The position numbers and the translations under genes were made by a program. The notes under the pieces are model-generated. The model did no database searches, was not told the origin of the DNA, and saw only the letters and a list, made by a program, of their open reading frames with translations. 64,000 nucleotides of DNA from Hafnia paralvei ATCC 29927. Its GTDB lineage: Bacteria > Pseudomonadota > Gammaproteobacteria > Enterobacterales > Enterobacteriaceae. The stretch covers positions 124,001-188,000 of the forward strand of contig NZ_LXET01000041.1 of assembly GCF_001655005.1 (NCBI RefSeq), in the 5' to 3' direction. Below are positions 35,170 to 41,949 of this stretch, one piece after another (positions within the stretch are counted from its first letter, which is position 1; each line of letters begins with the position of its first letter).

Positions 35170-36645
35170 CTAAATCGCCTGACGCTGTTGGTTGATTAAG
35201 CGACGCAACAGCGGAATGAGCAGCATGAGCACCACTCCTGTCGCGACAGAACCCCAGCCTAGCGCATTAAATACGCTGCTGTAGCCCGGATTCGTTTCTA
35301 GAGGTGTGCTGCCACTGTTTTGCGGCATCAAGCTAGAAACATATCCTGCCAGCACCGAAGCGACGCCGGTAACCATCATCCAGCACCCCATCATTAATCC
35401 CTGATGGCGCGCGGGTGCCAGCTTCCCAATCATGGCGTAACCAATGGGCGAAATCATCAACTCGCCAAAGCTTTGCAGAACGTAACTCAGCGCAATCCAT
35501 TTGAATGCAACGAGTCCATCGCCACCCGCTAATTGAATACCCAGTGGCAGTACCAGCATACCTAACCCCATGCAAAACAGTGAGGCACAAAATTGCAAAG
35601 GGATATCGATATTGAAACCACGTTCGCGCAGACGTTTGAACAGCAACGCCATCAGCGGACCACCGACGACAATCACCACGGTATTAATATTTTGGATCCA
35701 CTGCGGCGCGACACGTAAACCATAGACATTAAGGTCGATGTTGTGCTCGGAGAACAACATCAGTCCCATTGGTGCAAGTTGGTACAGCGACCAGAACACC
35801 AGTGAGCCCGCGGCAAGAATCAGATAGGCCACCATCCGGCGGCGCTCATCGGCTTCCCTCTGACGCAGAGTCATAATGCACAGCATAATGAAAATCAGAA
35901 TACCGAGCACGACCACAAAGTAACTGCTGAAGTCGGCATGCGTGAGTAAGACGCGAATAATCGGCACTAGAGCAACTAAAACGGCGAGTCCCACCAGCAT
36001 TCGCAAGTAGAAAGCGCGTTTCGAAGCCTGTTTCAACGGTGTATTAATATCGGCCAGAATCTGCCAACGTGACAGCGTCACAAGAATAGCCACCGCGTTA
36101 CCAATAGTGGCAAATAGGAATAACGCACGATAGTTTTCGCTAAGTTGGAAGTACCCCGCGACGGCAAATCCGGCAAAAAAACCGAGATTCATGCCGGCAT
36201 AATTCCACAGGAATGCGCCCTCACGGCGATCGTCATCTGGTGCAAAACGCTGGGTCAGCATCATATTCAGGCAGGTTACGTTCAAACCGCTGCCGGTCAG
36301 GAACATCGCCAAGCCCCAATACAGACCAGAGACACCCATTTCAGCGATCATATAACAGCCGATAACCTGTAAGACCATGCCAAGAACAAACAGGTTACGA
36401 TTACTCAGGCAGCGTCCACCGAGATAGCCACCAAACAGATGTAAACCATAGTTGAATGCGCCAAACACGCCCATCATGGCGTTAGCATCGCTCTCGCTGA
36501 ATCCTAAACGCTTGGTGGCATACAGCACCAACGTGGAATAGAGCACCGCAAAACCGAGGGTAGAAAAAGTTTGAATAAAGAATAGAGCACCGGAGCCTAC
36601 CGGAATGGCGCTACGATGCGAAGATGATGGTGTCGTCGAGCTCAC
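35170..36645 (-). CDS. POT/PTR2-family proton-dependent oligopeptide transporter-like protein
   Basis: A 491-aa membrane protein with 12-14 predicted helices and MFS/POT features (FGAFNYGLHLFGGYLGGR near the N-terminus, a long central loop, SFGELMISPIGYAMIGKLAP). Likely role is proton-coupled uptake of small peptides, but it is clearly divergent from E. coli DtpA-DtpD, so substrate is uncertain. Start: a GTG at 36645 has AAGGGG six bases upstream; an alternative GTG at 36678 is in frame. It lies 51 bp upstream of ghrA on the same strand and could be co-transcribed. Confidence 0.78.
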   Translation of the reverse strand: MSSTTPSSSHRSAIPVGSGALFFIQTFSTLGFAVLYSTLVLYATKRLGFSESDANAMMGVFGAFNYGLHLFGGYLGGRCLSNRNLFVLGMVLQVIGCYMIAEMGVSGLYWGLAMFLTGSGLNVTCLNMMLTQRFAPDDDRREGAFLWNYAGMNLGFFAGFAVAGYFQLSENYRALFLFATIGNAVAILVTLSRWQILADINTPLKQASKRAFYLRMLVGLAVLVALVPIIRVLLTHADFSSYFVVVLGILIFIMLCIMTLRQREADERRRMVAYLILAAGSLVFWSLYQLAPMGLMLFSEHNIDLNVYGLRVAPQWIQNINTVVIVVGGPLMALLFKRLRERGFNIDIPLQFCASLFCMGLGMLVLPLGIQLAGGDGLVAFKWIALSYVLQSFGELMISPIGYAMIGKLAPARHQGLMMGCWMMVTGVASVLAGYVSSLMPQNSGSTPLETNPGYSSVFNALGWGSVATGVVLMLLIPLLRRLINQQRQAI

Positions 36646-36963
36646 CGTTTTCCCCTTACAATTTAATGTTGTACACACTCTTCCTGAGAGATGCCAAGAA
36701 TCAGACTCAGCGGGCTTGTTGGTTATTATTCCATTATATTTTGTTCAAGCTTCATCCTCATTTAGCGGGATAAACCTCCAAAACACCAGTGTTAATGTTG
36801 TTATTCCGTCTATTTAGTCATTATTTATCCAGTTTATCGGCGTAACTATTCACTTCTAATGGTTTTAAAAACTTCAAGCGCCATCCGTTATAGAGATCGA
36901 GATTGCTGTTTTTATATATAAAGCCCATTACAATTCTGTTTTTGTCATCAATAAAGGCTGTTT
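36646..36963. other. Divergent promoter region between POT transporter and binding-protein gene
   Basis: AT-rich, no frame worth calling, no repeat seen. Should contain both promoters; AAAGG at 36952-36956 is the ribosome site for the rightward gene. Confidence 0.4.
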
Positions 36964-38160
36964 ATGCGTCTGCGAATTATCGTCCCTACTCTTCTGGCTG
37001 GCTTATGCCTGTTAGCACCTATGGCGAACGCCGAACTCTCTACAATCGAATCCCCCACTCCCTCCGCAGACTGGCAACACACAGAACAACAGGCAAAGGG
37101 CCAGACGGTGTATTTCAACGCATGGGGCGGAAGCACGCAGGTCAATAATTATCTGGATTGGGCAACCAAGGAACTACAGGCGCGTTACGGAATTACACTT
37201 AAACAGGTCAAGGTGGCTGATATTGCTGAAACGGTCAATCGCATTCAGGCTGAGAAAACCACCGGAAATACACAGAACGGTAGTGCTGATTTATTATGGG
37301 TCAACGGTGAAAACTTTAATGTCCTAAAACAGAATGGCTTGCTCTACGGGCCTTTCGCAGCATCGCTACCTAACTGGCGTTGGGTGGATAAAAAGCTGCC
37401 TGTCACACAGGACTTCACTGTACCAACCGACGGTTTTGAAGCGCCTTGGGGCGTGGGGCAGTTAGTCTTTATTCATGATATGCACACCATGCCGAACCCT
37501 CCCGCCGATCTGTCCGCCTTACTTAATTATGCAAAAGTCCATCCGGGTCGCCTCACCTATCCGCGCCCACCGCAGTTTCATGGTTCCAGTTTCTTAAAAA
37601 CAGCGCTGATAGGTCTAACCTCTGGTGTCGCCTTAGATAAACCGGTTGATCCCGCCACGTTTCAACGCGATACCGCATCGTTATGGGCTTATCTGGATGC
37701 CCTGCATCCTTACCTATGGCGTCAAGGGAAAGTCTTCCCCACCAGCGATGCCCAGATGATTCAGATGCTAAACGACAATGAGTTGGATATGGCGATTACC
37801 TTCAACCCAGGTATAGCGCCAGCCGCCATCGCCGCAGGCAGCTTGCCACCGGATGCGAAAACCTACGCATTGAATCAGGGTGCATTGACCAACGTACATT
37901 TTCTGGCTATCCCGTTCAACGCACGCGCCAAGCCTGCTGCCCAAGTCGTCATTAATTTCCTGATGTCACCGGAGGCTCAGGCTCGTAAAGCTGACGGTGC
38001 ACACTGGGGCGATCCCAGCATTTTGGACGTTGCCCATTTACCCGCAGGACAAGAAGCACTGTTTAAAGACAGAAAAACCCTGTTTAATGCCATCGCTGAA
38101 CCTCACCCATCGTGGCAGGTCGCTTTAGACGCCGAATGGCAAAAACGCTACGGTCACTAA
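36964..38160 (+). CDS. YnjB-like ABC transporter substrate-binding protein
   Basis: A 398-aa periplasmic binding protein with a signal peptide (MRLRIIVPTLLAGLCLLAPM, cleaved after ANA) and a bacterial extracellular solute-binding fold, similar to E. coli YnjB (opening VYFNAWGGSTQVNNYLDW, then WVNGENFNVLKQNGLLYGPF). E. coli ynjB is followed by permease ynjC and ATPase ynjD. Here the next features are a tRNA and ohr, so the protein is an orphan in this window. The ligand is unknown; thiamine- or sulfonate-like binding folds are possible but not supported. Confidence 0.82.
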   Translation: MRLRIIVPTLLAGLCLLAPMANAELSTIESPTPSADWQHTEQQAKGQTVYFNAWGGSTQVNNYLDWATKELQARYGITLKQVKVADIAETVNRIQAEKTTGNTQNGSADLLWVNGENFNVLKQNGLLYGPFAASLPNWRWVDKKLPVTQDFTVPTDGFEAPWGVGQLVFIHDMHTMPNPPADLSALLNYAKVHPGRLTYPRPPQFHGSSFLKTALIGLTSGVALDKPVDPATFQRDTASLWAYLDALHPYLWRQGKVFPTSDAQMIQMLNDNELDMAITFNPGIAPAAIAAGSLPPDAKTYALNQGALTNVHFLAIPFNARAKPAAQVVINFLMSPEAQARKADGAHWGDPSILDVAHLPAGQEALFKDRKTLFNAIAEPHPSWQVALDAEWQKRYGH

Positions 38161-38249
38161 TGGCTGTTGCAAAAGACATCCGTTATCGTTGAGGAAAACA
38201 GCAATCTGTTGATTGTTTGGCTAAACAGTTGGTTTTGATAAAAATAAAG

Positions 38250-38278
38250 TTGACGCACCACGCTGTTTTCCCTACATT
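38250..38278 (+). promoter_or_regulatory. Promoter of the first tRNA-Ser gene
   Basis: TTGACG, 17-bp spacer, TACATT, followed by a GC-rich discriminator (AGCGCCC) typical of stringently controlled stable RNA promoters. Confidence 0.75.
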
Positions 38279-38314
38279 AGCGCCCATCGCAACGGCGACG
38301 TTAGCGATAAAAAC

Positions 38315-38404
38315 GGTGAGGTGTCTGAGTGGCTGAAGGAGCACGCCTGGAAAGTGTGTATACGCGAAAGCGTATCGAGGGTTCGAACCCCTCTCTCACC
38401 GCCA
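38315..38404 (+). tRNA. tRNA-Ser (anticodon GGA), copy 1
   Basis: A 90-nt class II tRNA with encoded CCA. Acceptor GGTGAGG pairs with the CTCACC end; the anticodon arm reads CCTGGAAAGTG, giving anticodon GGA; the long variable arm is GTATACGCGAAAGCGTAT; the T arm is GGTTCGAACCCC. Near-identical to E. coli serW/serX. A terminator follows. Confidence 0.96.
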
Positions 38405-38415
38405 TATTCTCGTAG

Positions 38416-38445
38416 AAAGCCCTGAATGAAAATTCAGGGCTTTTT
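38416..38445 (+). terminator. Terminator of tRNA-Ser copy 1
   Basis: AAAGCCCTGAAT-gaaa-ATTCAGGGCTTT followed by TT; perfect 12-bp stem. Confidence 0.88.
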
Positions 38446-38483
38446 GCTTTTTAGCGGTCAGTGACAAAACACAGCATAAAGCG

Positions 38484-38909
38484 CTAAATGACATTAAGCT
38501 TCACATCGATATTGCCACGCGTGGCGTTCGAGTATGGGCAGACCTGATGCGCTTTTTTCACTAGGTCTTCGGCTACGCTTCGTTCAATGCCCGGCAGGCT
38601 GATATCCAGTTGAACTTCGATACCAAATCCGCCTGGGATTTCGCCAATCCCCACGGTGCCTTCAATTTGTGCCTCTGCTGGCACTTTAACTTTCTCTTTT
38701 GACGCCACAAACTTCAATGCTCCCAGGAAGCAGGCCGAATAGCCAGCGGCAAACAGCTGCTCAGGATTAGTGACAGCGCCACCTGCACCGCCCATTTCCT
38801 TAGGCACTCCCAGTTTTACATCTAGCACGCCATCGGATGAAGTCGCACGACCGTCTCGTCCGCCAGTCGCTTTTGCTTTGGCTCGATAAACCACTTTTTC
38901 AATCGACAT
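38484..38909 (-). CDS. ohr: Organic hydroperoxide resistance protein, Ohr subfamily
   Basis: A 141-aa OsmC/Ohr-fold peroxidase that reduces organic hydroperoxides using two cysteines. Both are present: C60 in GYSACFLGAL and C124 in HQVCPYSNAT. The sequence PKEMGGAGGAVTNPEQLFAAGYS is typical of Ohr. It lies, in opposite orientation, between two identical tRNA-Ser genes. No ohrR repressor is adjacent, but three tandem 14-bp repeats upstream (38981-39022) and a duplicated segment TTTATGAATGGAA near 38922-38948 could be regulatory. Confidence 0.9.
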   Translation of the reverse strand: MSIEKVVYRAKAKATGGRDGRATSSDGVLDVKLGVPKEMGGAGGAVTNPEQLFAAGYSACFLGALKFVASKEKVKVPAEAQIEGTVGIGEIPGGFGIEVQLDISLPGIERSVAEDLVKKAHQVCPYSNATRGNIDVKLNVI

Positions 38910-38980
38910 AGTATTTCTCCGTTTATGAATGGAAGGTTTATGAATGGAAAGATCGTAGGGTCGGAAAAGTTTTGCTTATT

Positions 38981-39022
38981 AACTGTAGTACATGAACTGT
39001 AGTACATGAACTGTAGTACATG
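38981..39022. repeat. Three perfect tandem copies of a 14-bp unit upstream of ohr
   Basis: AACTGTAGTACATG occurs at 38981-38994, 38995-39008 and 39009-39022 without a change. Each unit contains the palindrome-like TGTAGTACA, so it could be an array of operator half-turn sites for a peroxide-sensing regulator of ohr, or simple slippage. Confidence 0.9.
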
Positions 39023-39096
39023 ACCGCGCAGGATGATGTCAGAGTGCTCTGATTGGCTATTCCCTCGCCAGATAAGCATTTGAGCTGAAATTATTC

Positions 39097-39125
39097 TTGA
39101 CCGTCTCAGCATGAATCCCTATAGT
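39097..39125 (+). promoter_or_regulatory. Promoter of the second tRNA-Ser gene
   Basis: TTGACC, 17-bp spacer, TATAGT, then AGCGCCCC discriminator, the same design as copy 1. Confidence 0.75.
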
Positions 39126-39161
39126 AGCGCCCCGTTGCAGTGTATAGCACGGCGACGAAAC

Positions 39162-39251
39162 GGTGAGGTGTCTGAGTGGCTGAAGGAGCACGCCTGGAAA
39201 GTGTGTATACGCGAAAGCGTATCGAGGGTTCGAACCCCTCTCTCACCGCCA
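39162..39251 (+). tRNA. tRNA-Ser (anticodon GGA), copy 2
   Basis: Sequence identical over all 90 nt to the copy at 38315-38404, including encoded CCA, and identical for a further seven bases (TATTCT region) beyond. It has its own promoter and terminator. Confidence 0.96.
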
Positions 39252-39260
39252 TATTCTAGA

Positions 39261-39294
39261 AAAAAGCCCCGAATGAAAATTCGGGGCTTTTTTT
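39261..39294 (+). terminator. Terminator of tRNA-Ser copy 2
   Basis: AAAAAGCCCCGAAT-gaaa-ATTCGGGGCTTTTT plus TT; same design as the terminator of copy 1 with compensating base changes. Confidence 0.9.
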
Positions 39295-39365
39295 GTATCC
39301 ATAAAACGATGCTAAACAGTATCTCTCAGCCCAACCATTCTCAGCTGAGCCGAGAGAAACAACGC

Positions 39366-39485
39366 TTATTTCCCTGCGTTTTTCGCTGCCAATGAACGCA
39401 ACAAAACGCCTAAGGTCGTACCGTTATGCAAAAGTGTACTGGCGTTAGTCAGGCGAATATTGCTGTTAACCCACGCCCTCGCCCG
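39366..39485 (-). pseudogene. Possible 3' remnant of a P-type metal ATPase gene
   Basis: A leftward open stretch of 39 codons with no start reads WVNSNIRLTNASTLLHNGTT followed by LGVLLRSL and ends at a stop. The ASTLLHNGTT pattern resembles the very C-terminus of some heavy-metal P1B ATPases, as I remember it. Upstream frame is closed. The call is speculative; it may be non-coding. Confidence 0.22.
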
Positions 39486-39505
39486 TTAAAAACACATTTA
39501 ATCCT

Positions 39506-39537
39506 AACGCCGTTTCTGTTCTCAGAGACGGCGTTTT
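39506..39537 (+). terminator. Hairpin with T-run, host transcript unclear
   Basis: AACGCCGTTTCTG / CAGAGACGGCGTT (one G-T pair, 4-base loop) followed by TT. No rightward gene ends just before it; it may back up the tRNA transcript or be a relic of the lost gene. Confidence 0.5.
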
Positions 39538-39591
39538 ACTTTATCCCTCGCATGAAATCGCATGAGTTATAAATAACAGATCTAGCGGCCT

Positions 39592-39603
39592 GTCCGGCCG
39601 GAC
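39592..39603. promoter_or_regulatory. 12-bp perfect palindrome upstream of the UPF0303 gene
   Basis: GTCCGGCCGGAC, unusually GC-rich against its surroundings, 33 bases before the gene start. A regulator-binding site is possible; the regulator is unknown. Confidence 0.4.
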
Positions 39604-39636
39604 GGTATGCTGCAATTTTAGATTAAGGATTAGCGC

Positions 39637-40113
39637 ATGAGCTCTGAAGACGAACTAGCACAACTTGCTGCTGAAGAAGCCAGCCTCCAGTTTTCTGCGT
39701 TTAATGCAGAAACAGCCTGGGCGCTGGGTACTGCCCTCAAGCAAGAGGCCGAGCGTCGCGGCGTGGCCGTCAGCATTGATATTCAGCTGGCGGGACATAC
39801 CCTATTTCATTATGCAATGCGGGGAACATCTCCGGATAACGCAGAGTGGATACGTCGCAAACGTAACGTTGTCAGCCGTTTCCACAAAAGTTCTTATGCC
39901 ATCGGGCTACGTTTGCAGCTGCGGAATGCGACATTAGAAGAGCGTTATGGATTAAGTCTGAATGACTATGCTGCGCACGGAGGGTGTTTCCCGCTGACGA
40001 TCAAAGACACCGGATGCGTCGGCACAATTACGGTGTCTGGTGCTCCGCAATTGGAAGATCACCAGATAGTAACAACTGTAATATCTCGTTTTCTCGGGCT
40101 AACCTCTTGTTAA
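39637..40113 (+). CDS. UPF0303 family (HbpS/DUF336-like fold) protein
   Basis: A 158-aa protein of the UPF0303 family (segments FNAETAWALGTALKQEAERRG, VAVSIDIQLAGHTLFHYAM (in part) and HGGCFPLTI). Relatives share the haem-degrading/HbpS-like fold and are sometimes annotated as haem-binding, but no activity is established. It stands alone, with a 12-bp palindrome upstream. Coding potential and length fit the family. Confidence 0.82.
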   Translation: MSSEDELAQLAAEEASLQFSAFNAETAWALGTALKQEAERRGVAVSIDIQLAGHTLFHYAMRGTSPDNAEWIRRKRNVVSRFHKSSYAIGLRLQLRNATLEERYGLSLNDYAAHGGCFPLTIKDTGCVGTITVSGAPQLEDHQIVTTVISRFLGLTSC

Positions 40114-40329
40114 CGTGACTAACCGTTAAAACATCCATTTAAGCTTATTGATATGCGCCGTGGTGAGAACAAGGAAAATGTAGAATGAAAAACCATGGAG
40201 TAAAAAATGAGAAAACAGTCATGTAAATATCAGTTATAGATATTTATTGTTGATATTTAAACTAAATAGCGGACATTTTAAAAATTCGGTGCTAATTCTA
40301 TTCCCACACTAAATAATAGGACGGCACCT

Positions 40330-40944
40330 ATGTTAATAACTTCTTCCTCACTAATATCAAAATGTAAGAAAACCATTGGCATTATTACACTCAGCGGCGT
40401 ATTTATTTTGAGCGGCTGTAGTTCGATACCTAAAAGTATTGAAGGTAATAATAGTCCCATTCTGCAAAAGAATTTTACCTCTGTGCATAACTCACCGAAT
40501 CTTTACCAAGGACAGCAGGTACGCTTTGGTGGGACCGTCGTTAACGTCATTAATCGAGACAATGCAACACTGCTAGAAATCGCGGTACTTCCACTGGATA
40601 GCAGCGCTAAGCCGGAAATCAACCAACCCTATCAGGGACGGATTATCGCTAAAAGCGATAAATTTCTCGATCCTGTCAACTTCCGCAACCATCTCGTGAC
40701 GGTGTTAGGCACCCTTACCGGTAGCCAAAAAGGCACCGTTGGTAAAACACCGTATAACTTTGTCACGATGAATATTGAAGGCTATCAGGTCTGGCACCTC
40801 ACCGAAACTATCCAGCCTATCGCCGAGTGGGACTATGGCTTTGGACCGTATTGGCAAGCAGGTCAATGGAATAATGGCTTTGGTCCCGATTGGGGATGGT
40901 ACGCGGCCGATGAAGGGCAAGTCGTCACAACGGTCACCCAGTGA
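40330..40944 (+). CDS. Slp/YeaY-family outer-membrane lipoprotein
   Basis: A 204-aa lipoprotein with a signal peptide ending in lipobox LSGC (lipidated C30, followed by Ser-Ser). The mature part matches the Slp family (LYQGQQVRFGGTVVNVIN, RDNATLLEIAVLPLD, YQGRIIAKSDKFLDP). Slp proteins are starvation- or acid-inducible outer-membrane lipoproteins of unclear function. The C-terminus is rich in Trp/Tyr/Gly (YGFGPYWQAGQWNNGFGPDW), an imperfect FGP repeat. Monocistronic, ending at a strong hairpin. Confidence 0.88.
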   Translation: MLITSSSLISKCKKTIGIITLSGVFILSGCSSIPKSIEGNNSPILQKNFTSVHNSPNLYQGQQVRFGGTVVNVINRDNATLLEIAVLPLDSSAKPEINQPYQGRIIAKSDKFLDPVNFRNHLVTVLGTLTGSQKGTVGKTPYNFVTMNIEGYQVWHLTETIQPIAEWDYGFGPYWQAGQWNNGFGPDWGWYAADEGQVVTTVTQ

Positions 40945-40965
40945 TACGTGTCTGGCACTTATATT

Positions 40966-40993
40966 CTCAGCAGCACCTGCTGCTGAGATTTTA
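40966..40993 (+). terminator. Terminator of the Slp-family gene
   Basis: CTCAGCAGC-acct-GCTGCTGAG followed by ATTTTATT. Confidence 0.85.
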
Positions 40994-41030
40994 TTGCGTA
41001 CAGATACCGCATAGGCAGTATGCTAATTTT

Positions 41031-41126
41031 TTAATGAGTTAATATATACGTTAGTGCTGATAAACTTAAAACTAAAGATAGAAATATAAAAAGAATAAAC
41101 ATCTTCGATGACAAAGAATAATCCAT
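41031..41126 (-). CDS. Possible 31-aa small membrane protein
   Basis: A leftward frame starting MDYSLSSKMFILFIFLSLVL and ending SLSALTYILTH. AGGGAG lies nine bases upstream of the ATG, well placed. The middle is one continuous hydrophobic helix, like known small inner-membrane peptides and type I toxins. It stands in AT-rich DNA where short open frames arise by chance, so the ribosome site is the main support. I do not recognise it. Confidence 0.45.
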   Translation of the reverse strand: MDYSLSSKMFILFIFLSLVLSLSALTYILTH

Positions 41127-41821
41127 AGACAAACGCTCCCTAAAGAAATAATAAAAATGCAAAAAGATAAGTTAGGGAATCTAGCAAAAACCAAAATAAA
41201 AATAAACAGTCCACAAAAATGATAGTAAACGTGAATATTTCATTAAAAATGAAAAATGATATATGAATTTTAAATAAGAAAAACTAATCGCATGATAAAC
41301 AATGAGTTAGCTAACAGAAAAATAGCGTTTGGTTTATTATCAAAATGGGCTTATAACCACAAACACACCTCTTTTCTTAATATGTAACATCATTATTAAG
41401 CCAGTCTAATATCAAATACCTGACTTTAAGGTGGAAATTCGAGTCTAACCGTTGCATCCTCCCCTCGCACTCAACATCGTTTTATCATTCGCCGCAGGGC
41501 TGAAAAATAGAGGCTTTTTACCCCATAAGAGGCCGTTATAGACTTTAGTCAAAGTAATCTACCTCAACAGAGTGTAAACTTGCATCGATGGTGGTTGATT
41601 CAGGAATTAAACGTTTTGCCTGATGAAAACAGTGGTTAGAAATTGTGCCCTTCTTTGAGATTCTGCTTCATTTAGCAATACCCCGAATAATTGACGTGAT
41701 GTCAGTCGGCTAGCGAGCATAGTCGACAGCATAATTTCAATTAGGATGGGAATGACAGGCTTAATGCTGTTATCGCCGTGATTATGTTACGCATAATTTG
41801 AGATGCTAGCCTGATATAAGT
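41127..41821. other. AT-rich stretch without recognised genes
   Basis: Long gap between the Slp-family gene and dauA. A 32-codon rightward frame near 41292 lacks a ribosome site and was not called. No IS end, CRISPR or tRNA seen. Base composition is more AT-rich than its neighbours between about 41,030 and 41,420. Confidence 0.4.
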
Positions 41822-41895
41822 GACGCAAACTTGGGGTGTACCAAGATTGTACCCATTTTGTCACCAGTGGGAGTCCATCGGCCTTGCGTCGATGG
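41822..41895 (+). promoter_or_regulatory. Possible structured RNA leader upstream of dauA
   Basis: Several complementary pairs fall in order: GACGCAA (41822-41828) with TTGCGTC (41884-41890) closing the region; CTTGG/CCAAG (41830-41845); CCCA/TGGG (41852-41871); and CCATCG/CGATGG (41875-41895), which competes by one base with the closing stem. The layout resembles a multi-branch leader with an alternative 3' hairpin. No known riboswitch class was recognised. Confidence 0.4.
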
Positions 41896-41949
41896 TGTAG
41901 TACTTGATCCTTTCTTATGGAGCTAGGTCACTAGCTAACAATTTGCATA

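Noticed and set aside
39111..39395. 94-codon rightward frame across the second tRNA-Ser
   Set aside because: It runs straight through a complete tRNA gene and its terminator; the frame is accidental.
41291..41389. 32-codon rightward frame in the pre-dauA gap
   Set aside because: No ribosome-binding site and no distinctive composition; likely chance in AT-rich DNA.
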